Below are positions 33,913 through 43,196 of a stretch of 56,734 nt of DNA, piece by piece (position 1 is the first letter of the stretch; the number at the start of each line of letters is the position of its first letter). Made by a program: the position numbers and the translations under genes. The DNA is from Candidatus Omnitrophota bacterium. GTDB taxonomy: Bacteria > Omnitrophota > Gorgyraeia > Zapsychrales > Aceulaceae. The notes under the pieces were generated by a model. That model searched no databases, had not been told where the DNA came from, and saw only the letters and a list, made by a program, of their open reading frames with translations. Where the stretch lies: NCBI GenBank assembly GCA_028693815.1, contig JAQUUP010000012.1, positions 1-56,734 on the forward strand. The letters run 5' to 3'.

Positions 33913-36900
33913 TTATAGATTAAAATCTAGAATATCTTGATGATATTCTTGTAACGACTTTGGACCAATGTTTGCATTCTTTACAGATTCAATTCCGTCG
34001 ACGGTTGCTTGCGCAGCTGCAACAGAAGTCACATATGGAATCTTTTTCTGAATGGCTGTCATGCGAATATAGCTATCATCATATTTACTATTTTTTCCAA
34101 CCGGTGTATTAATGATCAAATCAAGCTCGCCATTTTTAATAGCATCAGCAATATTAGGTCTACCTTCATGCACTTTTTTAATCAAGCTATTTGGAATGCC
34201 TCGATTTGTTAAAAATTCACTGGTTCCTTCTGTTGCAAAAATCTTAAACTTAAGATCAATCAATTTTTTTGCAACACCAAAAAACGATTCTTTGTCATTT
34301 TGATTGACAGTTAAGAGAACATTTCCTTGCAAAGGCAGCTTTGATCCTGCGCATTCCTGAGCTTTATAAAATGCAAGACCAAATGTATCCGCCAATCCCA
34401 TAACCTCACCGGTTGCCCTCATTTCTGGACCAAGCAAAGGATCGACTTCAGGAAACATGTTGAACGGAAATACAGCTTCTTTAACGCCAACATAAGGGAT
34501 TTTCTTCTCTACAAGTTCAGGAAAATCACTAATCTTTTTTCCTAACATAAGTTGAGTTGCAATACGAGCAATCGGTATTCCATTTACCTTTGAAACAATG
34601 GGAACAGTTCGAGATGCTCGTGGATTTGCTTCCAAAATATAAACCTGATCATTAAATATAGCAAACTGAATATTCATCAAACCGACAACCTTTAACTCTT
34701 TTGCAATATCAGCTGTATATTTCTTTATTGTTTGAGCCTGATACTCAGTAATAGTTCGACTTGGAATCGAACAGGCTGAATCTCCAGAATGAACACCCGC
34801 AAGCTCAATATGTTCCATGATTGAAGCAACAAATGTTTCTTCTCCATCGCAAAGCGCATCTACCTCAAGCTCAATCGCGCGCTCGAGGAAGCGATCAATC
34901 AACATCGGATGCTCAGGGCTAACATCAATCGCCTCAAGAGCATATTTTCTAAGCGCTTTCTCATCATAAATAATTTCCATCCCTCGACCCCCAAGAACAT
35001 ACGACGGTCTGACCATTAAGGGATATCCGATTCTTTTAGAAATTTTAAGAGCCTGATCCAATGATCTGGCTGTATCGCTTTCAGGCTGAGGAATGCCTAT
35101 CTTAATCATTTTCTTTCTGAAATTCTCACGGTCCTCTGCCAGATGAATACTTTCAGGTGTCGTGCCAAGAATATTGACTCCATAATCTTTAAGCTCTTGT
35201 GCAATATTTAGCGGTGTCTGACCGCCAAATTGAACAATAACTCCGTCTGGTTTTTCTTTTTCATAAATATTTAAGACATCTTCAACCGTTAGTGGCTCAA
35301 AATATAATTTGTCAGACGTGTCATAATCCGTAGAAACAGTTTCGGGATTACAATTGACCATAATCGTTTCATACCCTGCATCCCGCAAAGCAAAAGCCGC
35401 ATGAACACACGTATAATCAAACTCAATACCCTGACCGATGCGATTAGGTCCACCGCCCAAAATCATGATTTTCTTATTTGCTGAAACAGACACCTTGTCT
35501 TCAATATCTCGATAAGTCGAATAATAATATGCTGCATTCTCAACACCGCTCACAGGAACAGCCTCATAAGAAGCTATTTTATTTAACTTAATGCGTCTTG
35601 TGCGAACCTCTCTTTCGCTAACCTTAAAAAGTCCAGCTAAATACTTATCTGCAAATCCCCATTCTTTGGCCTGGATAAATTTCTCATCAGGCAAATTCTT
35701 AAATTTCAACTTTATAATTTCTTGCTCAAAATCAACTAACTCTTTTATCTCATTCAAGAAATATGCTCCTATTTTTGTCATCTTATGAAGCTCATCTATG
35801 CTCAAGCCTTTGCGCAAAGCTTCATACATTAAGAAGACTCTCTCGCTAGATGGAAATGCCAAACGTTGTTTTAATTCTCCCAGGGAGAGCTTGTTAAAAT
35901 TCTTTGCAAACCCGAGACCGTATCGTTTTATTTCAAGCGAGCGAATGGCTTTTAAAAATGATTCTTTAAACGTTTTTCCAATACTCATAACCTCGCCTAC
36001 AGCTTTCATTTGTGTCCCTAAAATATCAGTCGCCTGAGGAAATTTTTCAAACGCCCATCGCGCAAACTTAATAACAACATAATCCCCGCTTGGTGTATAT
36101 TTTTCAAGAGTACCATCTCTCCAATATGGAATCTCATCCATTGTAATACCAGACGCGAGTTTTGTTGAAATGCGTGCAATCGGAAACCCTGTTGCTTTTG
36201 AGGCCAGAGCCGAAGACCTAGAAGTTCGAGGATTAATCTCAATAACAACCAAACGATCTGTTTCGCGATTATATGCAAACTGGACATTGGTTCCACCCAC
36301 AACACCAATGGCGTCAACAATGTCATACGAAATTTTCTGAAGTTTTTTCTGAAGCTCTACCGGAACCGTTAACATTGGAGCTGAGCAAAAACTATCACCC
36401 GTATGAACACCCATAGGATCAATATTTTCAATAAAACACACTGTAATCTTCTGATTCTTTTCGTCGCGAACAACCTCTAGCTCAAGCTCTTCCCAGCCTA
36501 AAACAGATTCCTCAATTAAAACCTGACCAACCATGCTTGCCGATAACCCTCTAGCAGAAATCGTCCTTAATTCCTCAACATTATACGCAATGCCACCACC
36601 TGTTCCACCCATCGTATAAGCTGGGCGGATAACAACAGGATATCCGAGATTTTCTGCAATTTTCTCCGCTTCCTCAATAGAAAGAGCTGGTTCCGATAGC
36701 GGCATTTCAACGCCAACTTTCTTCATTGTTGCCTTAAACTCAATGCGGTCTTCGCCCCGTTCAATCGCATCCGGCTTAACTCCAATAATTTTAACATTAT
36801 GCTTTTTTAAGACCCCTTTTTTATGTAATATCGAAGAAAGGTTTAGCCCTGTCTGACCCCCCAGATTAGGCAAAAGCGCATCCGGTTTTTCTTTTTCTAT

Positions 36901-37131
36901 AATTTTCTCAATCATTTCAGCAGTAAGAGGCTCGATATAAGTTTTATCAGCCATTTCTGGGTCAGTCATAATTGTCGCGGGATTTGAATTAACAAGGACA
37001 ACCTCGTAGCCTTCTTCTCTGAGCGCTTTACATGCCTGTGTCCCAGAATAATCGAATTCGCAAGCCTGACCGATGATAATAGGACCAGAACCAATAATTA
37101 AAACTTTTTTGATGTCTTTTCTGCTGGGCAT
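33913..37131 (-). CDS. carB: Carbamoyl phosphate synthase, large subunit
   Basis: Makes carbamoyl phosphate from ammonia, bicarbonate and 2 ATP for pyrimidines and arginine. The 1072 residues show the internal duplication: two ATP-grasp halves, each with its own N-terminal motif (VLIIGSGPIIIGQACEFDY in pieces at the start; GGGPNRIGQGIEFDY at about 560) and PAYTMGGTGGG / PSYVLGGRGME. The C-terminal MGS-like allosteric domain (about 940-1072) is complete. The small glutaminase subunit gene carA is not adjacent. AAGGAG precedes the ATG. Its promoter overlaps the hcp terminator. Confidence 0.98.
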   Translation of the reverse strand: MPSRKDIKKVLIIGSGPIIIGQACEFDYSGTQACKALREEGYEVVLVNSNPATIMTDPEMADKTYIEPLTAEMIEKIIEKEKPDALLPNLGGQTGLNLSSILHKKGVLKKHNVKIIGVKPDAIERGEDRIEFKATMKKVGVEMPLSEPALSIEEAEKIAENLGYPVVIRPAYTMGGTGGGIAYNVEELRTISARGLSASMVGQVLIEESVLGWEELELEVVRDEKNQKITVCFIENIDPMGVHTGDSFCSAPMLTVPVELQKKLQKISYDIVDAIGVVGGTNVQFAYNRETDRLVVIEINPRTSRSSALASKATGFPIARISTKLASGITMDEIPYWRDGTLEKYTPSGDYVVIKFARWAFEKFPQATDILGTQMKAVGEVMSIGKTFKESFLKAIRSLEIKRYGLGFAKNFNKLSLGELKQRLAFPSSERVFLMYEALRKGLSIDELHKMTKIGAYFLNEIKELVDFEQEIIKLKFKNLPDEKFIQAKEWGFADKYLAGLFKVSEREVRTRRIKLNKIASYEAVPVSGVENAAYYYSTYRDIEDKVSVSANKKIMILGGGPNRIGQGIEFDYTCVHAAFALRDAGYETIMVNCNPETVSTDYDTSDKLYFEPLTVEDVLNIYEKEKPDGVIVQFGGQTPLNIAQELKDYGVNILGTTPESIHLAEDRENFRKKMIKIGIPQPESDTARSLDQALKISKRIGYPLMVRPSYVLGGRGMEIIYDEKALRKYALEAIDVSPEHPMLIDRFLERAIELEVDALCDGEETFVASIMEHIELAGVHSGDSACSIPSRTITEYQAQTIKKYTADIAKELKVVGLMNIQFAIFNDQVYILEANPRASRTVPIVSKVNGIPIARIATQLMLGKKISDFPELVEKKIPYVGVKEAVFPFNMFPEVDPLLGPEMRATGEVMGLADTFGLAFYKAQECAGSKLPLQGNVLLTVNQNDKESFFGVAKKLIDLKFKIFATEGTSEFLTNRGIPNSLIKKVHEGRPNIADAIKNGELDLIINTPVGKNSKYDDSYIRMTAIQKKIPYVTSVAAAQATVDGIESVKNANIGPKSLQEYHQDILDFNL

Positions 37132-37171
37132 TACTTCTCCTTTTTAAGATATAAAAAACGGGGATAAAAAA

Positions 37172-37202
37172 ACTGAAGTGCCTAGTTTTTAGGCACTTCA
37201 GT
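37172..37202 (-). terminator. Rho-independent terminator after hcp
   Basis: A perfect 13-bp stem (37172-37184 with 37190-37202), 5-base loop, then seven T on the minus strand. It is the strongest hairpin terminator in the window. The -10 element of the next promoter overlaps its first arm. Confidence 0.93.
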
Positions 37203-37228
37203 ATAGCAACACAAAAAATGAAAATCAA
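37200..37228 (-). promoter_or_regulatory. carB promoter overlapping the hcp terminator
   Basis: Minus strand TTGATT (37223-37228), 17 bases, TATACT (37200-37205). The predicted start near 37193 is inside the upstream arm of the terminator stem, so carB transcripts would lack most of that arm and escape termination. Confidence 0.65.
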
Positions 37229-37254
37229 TAATCTTTATTTGATCATTGTTTCAT

Positions 37255-38883
37255 TTAATTTCCAGCCATCATTGCCGCGACGTCTGCTTCAGCATCCCCA
37301 ATCGACTTGATATCAAATTTCTCAACCAAAACATTAACAACATTCGGCGATAAAAATGCTGGGATCGTTGGACCCAAGCGAATCTTTTTAACACCTAAAA
37401 ACAAAAGAGCCAAAAGAACGCAGACAGCTTTTTGCTCGTACCAAGCAATATCAAATGAAATAGGAAGATCATTGATATCATCTAGCTCAAAGACTTCCTT
37501 TAGCTTTAAAGCAACAACAGCCAATGAATAAGAATCATTACATTGACCAGCATCTAAAACACGAGGAATACCATCGATATCTCCCAAAGGAAGCTTGTTG
37601 TATCGATATTTTGCGCATCCCGCTGTTAAGATAACTGTATCTTTTGGAAGTTTTTCAGCAACCTCAGTAAAATAACTTCTTGATTTCTGACGTCCATCAC
37701 ATCCACCCATGACAATAAAACGCTTAATCTTGCCTTCTTTAATCGCACCAACAACTTTATCCGCAAGTGCCAGAATTTGCTTGTGTGCAAAACCACCAAC
37801 AATCTCTCCTGTTTCAATTTCTACAGGAGCTTCACATTTCTTAGCCAAATCAACAATAGCAGAAAAATCTTTTTTTCCACCATCTTCTGGATCGGCAATA
37901 TGTGTTGTTCCCGGATAACCTGCCATGCCTGTTGTGAAAATGCGTTCTTTGTATGCCTCTTGAACAGGCGTAATGCAGTTTGTCGTCATTAAGATAGGTC
38001 CATTAAACGAAGCAAATTCTTTATTTTGATTCCACCAAGAACTTCCGTAATTTCCAACAAGATGATTATATTTCTTAAACTCTGGATAATAATTTGCCGG
38101 AAGCATCTCACTATGAGTATAAACATCAACGCCTGCATTCTCTGTTTGCTTCAAAAGCTCTTCCATGTCCTTCATGTCGTGACCTGAAATTAAAATTCCA
38201 GGGTTTTTTCGAACACCAATATTAACCTTTGTTAATTCCGGTGACCCATATTTAGATGTGTTTGCCTCATCTAAAAGTGCCATTGCCTGAACAGAGAAAT
38301 CTCCAGCTTTTAAAACAAGGGCAACCATCTCGTCAACTGATAAATTAACTGTTGTCGATGCAAGTGCCTCGGCAACAAAATTATAAATATCTATCTTTTC
38401 TTTTCCTAAAATAGAAGCATGATCCGCATAAGCTGCGACACCTTTAAGTCCATAGACTAAAAGCTCTCGCAAAGAACGAACATCTTCGTTTTTTGTTGCT
38501 AAAACTCCAACTTCAGCTGCTTTTGTAGAAAAATCAGCTTCATTTCCAACCCAAACAACTGAGTCATGAAGCCCATCTAAAGAACCATTATATTTTTTCT
38601 TTAATCCATCTCTCAATATCAAAGCTTCCTTAATAAGCGCAACAAATCTTGCATCATCAAAGTTAGCATTTGTAATTGTTGCAAAAAGTCCTCGACTTAA
38701 GAATCGCCCAACCTCGTTATTCAAAAGACCTTGCTCTTTTCCTTTAACGCAGACAACTGAAATTCCCTTTAAAACATAAATAAGTAAATCCTGAAGATTT
38801 GCTGTTGGCTCTTTTTTTCCACAAACTCCACCTATTGTACATCCTGTATTTCCTGCTGTTTCCTGACATTGATAACAAAACAT
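37255..38883 (-). CDS. hcp: Hybrid-cluster protein (class I, hydroxylamine/NO reductase)
   Basis: About 542 residues from the ATG at 38883, which has AGAGGTG upstream; an ATG at 38922 extends into the previous gene. The N-terminal cysteines ([11 protein letters not shown], then CTIGGVC; spacing C-x2-C-x8-C-x5-C) are those of the anaerobe-type class I enzyme with a 4Fe-4S cluster. The hybrid-cluster ligands are in the [18 protein letters not shown] and LDAGQCND segments. The protein reduces NO or hydroxylamine in nitrosative stress. It is the last gene of the Rrf2-ferredoxin-hcp operon and is closed by a strong terminator. Confidence 0.97.
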   Translation of the reverse strand: MFCYQCQETAGNTGCTIGGVCGKKEPTANLQDLLIYVLKGISVVCVKGKEQGLLNNEVGRFLSRGLFATITNANFDDARFVALIKEALILRDGLKKKYNGSLDGLHDSVVWVGNEADFSTKAAEVGVLATKNEDVRSLRELLVYGLKGVAAYADHASILGKEKIDIYNFVAEALASTTVNLSVDEMVALVLKAGDFSVQAMALLDEANTSKYGSPELTKVNIGVRKNPGILISGHDMKDMEELLKQTENAGVDVYTHSEMLPANYYPEFKKYNHLVGNYGSSWWNQNKEFASFNGPILMTTNCITPVQEAYKERIFTTGMAGYPGTTHIADPEDGGKKDFSAIVDLAKKCEAPVEIETGEIVGGFAHKQILALADKVVGAIKEGKIKRFIVMGGCDGRQKSRSYFTEVAEKLPKDTVILTAGCAKYRYNKLPLGDIDGIPRVLDAGQCNDSYSLAVVALKLKEVFELDDINDLPISFDIAWYEQKAVCVLLALLFLGVKKIRLGPTIPAFLSPNVVNVLVEKFDIKSIGDAEADVAAMMAGN

Positions 38884-38902
38884 CTTTTCACCTCTTTCTT
38901 TC

Positions 38903-39745
38903 TTAAATAACTCTCCCGTCAATCGAGATCGTATATTCTTTAATAATGATATTTTTACCTGATTGCTTTAATGCCTCCAGAGCAATATTAACCGTTGCCG
39001 AACAACATGGAACTTCCATGTGAACAATCGTCAAAGAGTTTATGTCTTGAGTCTTAAAAATATTAGCAAGTTTCTCAACATATTGATGGTTTGACTGATC
39101 AAGTTTTGGGCAAAAAATAGCCAATTTTTTGCCCTTTAAAAAACGCTGATGAAAGTTGGGATACGCAAATGGAACGCAATCCGCGGCAATCAAAAGATCT
39201 GCGCCTTTCAAATATGGGGCTTGAGGATTCAACAAATGCAATTCAATCGGCCATTGCTGAAGTTGAGGTTCAATTTCAACATTCGGGCTGTCGACATTCG
39301 CCTTTTGCCGATTACTTAAATCCATCATTTTTGATCCAGGGCACCCACCTTGAGCATGAGCATGCGATTCATGATGCTGTTGCTGCATTTCATCAATAAT
39401 ATCACTCATGCCTTTTTCCTTTAAGATTTCTTTCGCTTGTTCCAAATAATCTGCTTGGTTATGCTGTTTTAAATGTTTCAAGTGGGCTTTAATAACGCCC
39501 TTTCCTTGGATTACAATATTCTCCATAGTCTTAGCCTCATCATAGGCAACAGCTTCTCTTTCTTCAATGGCAATCGCTCCCGCAGGGCACTCCCCGATAC
39601 AAGCCCCTAATCCATCACAATAAAGCTCGCTAACAAGCCTTGCCTTTCCATCAATCATCTGAATGGCTCCTTCGGGACACCCTTCGGCGCAAAGCCCACA
39701 TCCATTGCATCTATCATCATCAATTTTTATAATTTTTCTTTTCAT
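38903..39745 (-). CDS. Ferredoxin-type 4Fe-4S protein with His-rich linker (hcp partner)
   Basis: A 280-residue protein. The N-terminus has two 4Fe-4S sites ([12 protein letters not shown] and [12 protein letters not shown]). A helical linker follows with a His-rich patch ([15 protein letters not shown]) that could bind metal. The C-terminal about 120 residues are a soluble alpha/beta domain ([33 protein letters not shown]-like) seen in hcp-linked iron-sulfur proteins. It likely passes electrons to Hcp. Its start overlaps the regulator's stop by four bases (ATGA), and hcp begins 19 bases after its stop. Confidence 0.87.
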   Translation of the reverse strand: MKRKIIKIDDDRCNGCGLCAEGCPEGAIQMIDGKARLVSELYCDGLGACIGECPAGAIAIEEREAVAYDEAKTMENIVIQGKGVIKAHLKHLKQHNQADYLEQAKEILKEKGMSDIIDEMQQQHHESHAHAQGGCPGSKMMDLSNRQKANVDSPNVEIEPQLQQWPIELHLLNPQAPYLKGADLLIAADCVPFAYPNFHQRFLKGKKLAIFCPKLDQSNHQYVEKLANIFKTQDINSLTIVHMEVPCCSATVNIALEALKQSGKNIIIKEYTISIDGRVI

Positions 39746-40149
39746 TTCTGCCCCTTCATCAAACTTGCGATCGTTACTTTGTTAAGCCGGCTTGAAACTG
39801 ACTTCTCAATTCCTTTAATTTCTTTTCTCAAAGGACAAGTGCCGACATTTAAACAAATCTTTTTTTTAAAAAGGCATTGTGAAAAATTAATCTTACCCTG
39901 AAAAATTTCTATAATTTCAGATAAAAAAATCTTATTTGGATTCTTTAAAAGCAAAAACCCACCCTTATTCCCTTTGACAGATCCTAAAATTTTATTTTTC
40001 TGTAAACTTTGCAAAATCTTTCTTAAAAAAGGCCTCGGAATACCCAAATCCCGCTCGAGATCAAGACTTGAATTTAAATTTCCTTGTCTTTGAAAAAGAA
40101 AAATAATCGCTCGGATTGCATAATCTGTATCTCTATTCAATAAATTCAT
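39742..40149 (-). CDS. Rrf2-family transcriptional regulator, probable Fe-S/NO sensor
   Basis: A 135-residue Rrf2 protein: N-terminal winged helix (NRDTDYAIRAIIFLF, PRPFLRKILQSLQK, GSVKGNKGGFLL) and a C-terminal Cys trio (QCLFKKKICLNVGTC) that in relatives such as NsrR/IscR holds an iron-sulfur cluster. It probably senses NO or redox state and represses its own operon, which encodes Hcp. A perfect palindrome sits in its promoter. The ATG has no Shine-Dalgarno and lies at the predicted transcription start, so the mRNA is probably leaderless. Confidence 0.93.
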   Translation of the reverse strand: MNLLNRDTDYAIRAIIFLFQRQGNLNSSLDLERDLGIPRPFLRKILQSLQKNKILGSVKGNKGGFLLLKNPNKIFLSEIIEIFQGKINFSQCLFKKKICLNVGTCPLRKEIKGIEKSVSSRLNKVTIASLMKGQK

Positions 40150-40154
40150 ATATT

Positions 40155-40183
40155 AATGATACTACGTTAGTATCATTTGTCAA
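40155..40183 (-). promoter_or_regulatory. Promoter and palindromic operator of the Rrf2-ferredoxin-hcp operon
   Basis: A perfect inverted repeat of 10 bases each (AATGATACTA, 40155-40164 and 40168-40177) with a 3-base centre. It fills the spacer and -10 of a promoter with TTGACA (40178-40183), 16 bases, TATCAT (40156-40161). A regulator bound here would block polymerase. The first gene product is the obvious candidate binder. Confidence 0.85.
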
Positions 40184-40227
40184 GAAAAAAATAGAGCCCT
40201 TTTTCAAGAGCCCCACTTTTTTTAATT

Positions 40228-41238
40228 TTAAGCTTTACCTGCTGAACCTAAGACATTTTCATTTTTATGCTTGTACATCTTAATCAATGCCTCGCGAGCT
40301 GGTCCTAAATATTTTCGCGGGTCAAAATCACCTGGCTTGTCGTTAAAATGCTTTCGAATAGCCGCTGTCATCCAAAGCCTTCCGTCTGAATCAATATTAA
40401 CCTTGCAAACATTGTACTGCGTTGCTGTTCTTAGCTGCTCCTCTGGAATACCAACAGAATCTTTTAAAGCTCCTCCGTTTTCATTAATAATCTTAACAGC
40501 CTCCATTGGAACAGATGAAGAACCATGCAAAACAATTGAAAACCCTGGAATCTGCTTTTCAATTTCTTCTAAAATATCAAAACGCAATGCTGGCGGGATA
40601 TAAACACCGTCCGCGTTCTTTGTACATTGTTCTGGTTTAAATTTATTTGCGCCATGAGAAGTTCCAATTGAAATAGCCAGAGAATCAACACCTGTACGTT
40701 TAACAAAATCAACAACTTCTTCTGGCTTTGTATACGTTGATTTTTCAGCTGAAACCTCATCCTCAATACCTGCCAAAACACCAAGCTCTCCTTCGACGGT
40801 TACATCAAATTGATGACAATAATCAACAACCTTTTTAGTCAATGCTACATTTTCTTCATAAGAATGATGTGAACCATCAATCATAATAGAAGAAAATCCA
40901 GTGTCAACGCAAGATTTGCAAAGCTCAAATGTATCGCCATGATCCAAATGAAGTGCAATTGGGATTTCTTTAAGACCTTTTTCCTTTGCATGCATCTTCA
41001 TCATTTCTACAGCACCTTGACCCATATAGCTTAGCAATGTTTGATCTGCATATTTTCGAGCACCGCTTGAAACCTGCAAGATAACAGGCGACTGAGTCTC
41101 AAGACAAGCTAAAATAATAGCCTGAATCTGCTCCATGTTATTAAAGTTATACGCTGGAACAGCATATTTGCCAGCCATAGCCTTTTTAAACATTTCTTTA
41201 GTATTAACTAAACCTAGATTTTTATACGAAACTGCCAT
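40228..41238 (-). CDS. fba: Class II fructose-bisphosphate aldolase
   Basis: Zinc-dependent aldolase of glycolysis/gluconeogenesis. The 336 residues show the PAYNFNN start, the metal-binding HLDHGD, the MIDGSHHSYEEN segment, EGELGVLAG, GTSHGANKF and VLHGSSSV (family equivalent of the phosphate/zinc loop). The length agrees with the family. GGGAGGAG lies before the ATG. It is separated from the hcp operon by about 45 bases and follows ttcA by about 80 bases, all on one strand. It could alternatively be a tagatose-bisphosphate aldolase, but nothing nearby supports that. Confidence 0.94.
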   Translation of the reverse strand: MAVSYKNLGLVNTKEMFKKAMAGKYAVPAYNFNNMEQIQAIILACLETQSPVILQVSSGARKYADQTLLSYMGQGAVEMMKMHAKEKGLKEIPIALHLDHGDTFELCKSCVDTGFSSIMIDGSHHSYEENVALTKKVVDYCHQFDVTVEGELGVLAGIEDEVSAEKSTYTKPEEVVDFVKRTGVDSLAISIGTSHGANKFKPEQCTKNADGVYIPPALRFDILEEIEKQIPGFSIVLHGSSSVPMEAVKIINENGGALKDSVGIPEEQLRTATQYNVCKVNIDSDGRLWMTAAIRKHFNDKPGDFDPRKYLGPAREALIKMYKHKNENVLGSAGKA

Positions 41239-41320
41239 AATTGACTCCTCCCGATTAGTTTTACAAATTGTTTAAGTAAAAACTTAGTATACCCCAAACA
41301 AAAAAATATGCACGCATTTT

Positions 41321-42094
41321 TTAAAAATTTTCTAACAAATCTTTGTCTTCGCGACTTCCCAGCAAATAATCATTTTTAATATTCTTAAGACTATTAAAAA
41401 TATTGAGCTTTACGGCCTGATTTTCTTTTTCAAGATCTTGAAGAAGTCTTTTGACCATCATTCGCTTTGACTTATCGCTATTAGGGCACTCGAATTGATC
41501 AATGCCTAAAAGTTTTTCTTTTTCTGCAAGCGATCTAATACTCTCCTCTCTCTCATATGCCAGCGGTCGAATAATCGTAAGTCTTCCGTCAAAAAGATCT
41601 TGCTTAGGCTTCATCGCCCCAATTTCAGCCCTAAAAAATAAGTTCAGTAGAATCGTTTCAACAATATCGTCTAAATGGTGACCAAAAGCAAGCTTATTAA
41701 ATCCTTTTGTCATTGCAAGCTCAAAAAGTGCCTTGCGTCGATTTCGCGAGCACCAAAAACAATCAATATCTGAAAAACTTTTTCCTTCTAAAAAATCAAT
41801 CTTTTCAATATGATATGAAACACCTAAATCTTCAAAATATTTCTTAAGTTTCTCAGTAGGAAAACCAGGAACGCCCGCATCAATATGGACAGCTAAAAGT
41901 TCAACTTTAACAGGGATATAGCTCTGACGATATTGCAAAACATTAAAAAGACTCAAGCTGTCTTTCCCGCCAGAAACCGCTACCATGATTCGATCACCAT
42001 CATGAATCATATCGTAATCACCGATAGCCTTGCCGACACGCTTTGAAACAGCAATCATCTCCTTGCTCGCATCAACTCTAGTTGTATTTACCAT
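41321..42094 (-). CDS. ttcA: TtcA-like tRNA 2-thiocytidine synthase
   Basis: A 257-residue PP-loop ATPase that adds sulfur to cytidine 32 of some tRNAs. It carries the ATP loop VAVSGGKDSLSLF, the Cys pair CFWCSRNRRKALF, and the GHHLDDIVETILLNLFF segment, all typical of the Fe-S-containing TtcA group. The C-terminal Cys (FECPNSDKSKR) is also seen in this group. It sits 7 bases after the stop of the outer-membrane protein gene, which is unrelated in function. Related TtuA-type enzymes cannot be fully excluded. Confidence 0.9.
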   Translation of the reverse strand: MVNTTRVDASKEMIAVSKRVGKAIGDYDMIHDGDRIMVAVSGGKDSLSLFNVLQYRQSYIPVKVELLAVHIDAGVPGFPTEKLKKYFEDLGVSYHIEKIDFLEGKSFSDIDCFWCSRNRRKALFELAMTKGFNKLAFGHHLDDIVETILLNLFFRAEIGAMKPKQDLFDGRLTIIRPLAYEREESIRSLAEKEKLLGIDQFECPNSDKSKRMMVKRLLQDLEKENQAVKLNIFNSLKNIKNDYLLGSREDKDLLENF

Positions 42095-42101
42095 AATATT
42101 T

Positions 42102-42755
42102 TTAAAAATTAATATTTAATCGAGTTCCAAGAACATTGGCATGATTCCAATAATCTTTTTTATCATCCGACTGCCGCATATAATAAAGATCAGCAGAAAC
42201 GCTCTCTGTTATCTTAAACGTAAAGCCACCATAAAGACGTTTTCGATTTAAAGAACTCGTTGATGAATCATAAAAGATTTCATATGCTGTATAGGGCCTA
42301 ATTTCAAATTTTGTCAACTTCCACGGCGCGCTCATTTTAAAACAATTACGATATTTCCAGGCGTTTTCTTTATTAGAAATAAATCTATATTCATATCGAG
42401 ATCGATCGCTAAAAGAGAAGCCATACAAATCCCATTTAAAAGTTGCATTAACATGCGGCCTGTTCTCAGGGCTCCAATCTCCATTTGATTTCTGAAAAAT
42501 CTGGCGATAATTTACGCTTACATCAAACCATTTTGCAAATCCAGAATAGGTTAATCCTAAGTCAGAATGCTGGTAATACATCCCACTGGCATTATCTCCT
42601 TGATAAAATTCTTCTTCCAAAGAAAGCTTCCAATCATCAGCAATCTTCCAGTTAGCTTTCACAGTATTCCAAACTTGAAAATCTTCATCATCAAACGCAA
42701 ACAACGTTGTTGCCATACCTAAAATAATTAAACAAACCAAAATTACTTTTTTCAC
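42102..42755 (-). CDS. DUF2490-type outer-membrane beta-barrel protein
   Basis: A 217-residue protein with a signal peptide (1-20, ending TLFAF) and a mature part of alternating aromatic beta strands that ends in Phe, as is usual for outer-membrane barrels (LGTRLNINF). The pattern WKIADDWKLSLEEEFY...YQHSDLGLTYSGFAKWFDVSVNYR, seen in pieces, matches DUF2490. The function is unknown. It supports a Gram-negative envelope. It lies between crcB and ttcA with gaps of about 20 and 7 bases. Confidence 0.86.
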   Translation of the reverse strand: MKKVILVCLIILGMATTLFAFDDEDFQVWNTVKANWKIADDWKLSLEEEFYQGDNASGMYYQHSDLGLTYSGFAKWFDVSVNYRQIFQKSNGDWSPENRPHVNATFKWDLYGFSFSDRSRYEYRFISNKENAWKYRNCFKMSAPWKLTKFEIRPYTAYEIFYDSSTSSLNRKRLYGGFTFKITESVSADLYYMRQSDDKKDYWNHANVLGTRLNINF

Positions 42756-42775
42756 AGCCCTTCTCCTTTTTAAAT

Positions 42776-43162
42776 TTAGTTAAAGAAATTAACAAGAGGC
42801 TTTGAAAGAAAAAAACCAACAAAAACAGCTGTAATACAAAAAACATTATTGGCTAAAATATTTAATAATGCAAGCTTCATCTCTCCATCGCGCATCAAAT
42901 AAAACGTTTCTAAGCTAAAAGTAGAAAACGTCGTAAGTGCCCCCAAAATACCCACAAATATAAATAAACGCAAATTCGGGCTAACTGAAAATGTTTCGAA
43001 AATTCCCCACAAGAATCCCGCAACCAGTGATCCCAAAACATTAACCGTTAAAGTTTCCCAGAAAAAAACACCGTGCATATGTTTTTCAATCAAACCAAAA
43101 ATAAAATAGCGCATTGTAGCCCCTATGGCACCACCCGTTGCCAAAAAAATAATTTTTTCCAT
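42776..43162 (-). CDS. crcB: Fluoride exporter FluC/CrcB
   Basis: A 128-residue four-helix membrane protein that works as a dual-topology dimeric fluoride channel. It shows the family residues GGAIGATMRYFIFG at the start, the Asn in TVNVLGSLVAGF and the GALTTFSTFSLE motif. The length is normal. I looked for the conserved fluoride riboswitch upstream, but the gap to the permease gene is only 34 bases and does not hold one. It probably shares a transcript with the ArsP-like permease. Confidence 0.95.
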   Translation of the reverse strand: MEKIIFLATGGAIGATMRYFIFGLIEKHMHGVFFWETLTVNVLGSLVAGFLWGIFETFSVSPNLRLFIFVGILGALTTFSTFSLETFYLMRDGEMKLALLNILANNVFCITAVFVGFFLSKPLVNFFN

Positions 43163-43196
43163 GAATTATTTCCTTCTTTAAAAAATATTGTAACGA

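Noticed and set aside
40193-40214. Repeated GAGCCC motif between fba and the Rrf2 operator, first taken for a terminator.
   Set aside because: The two copies are direct, not inverted, so they do not form a hairpin.
43163-43196. Possible fluoride riboswitch before crcB.
   Set aside because: The gap is only 34 bases and lacks the conserved riboswitch core.
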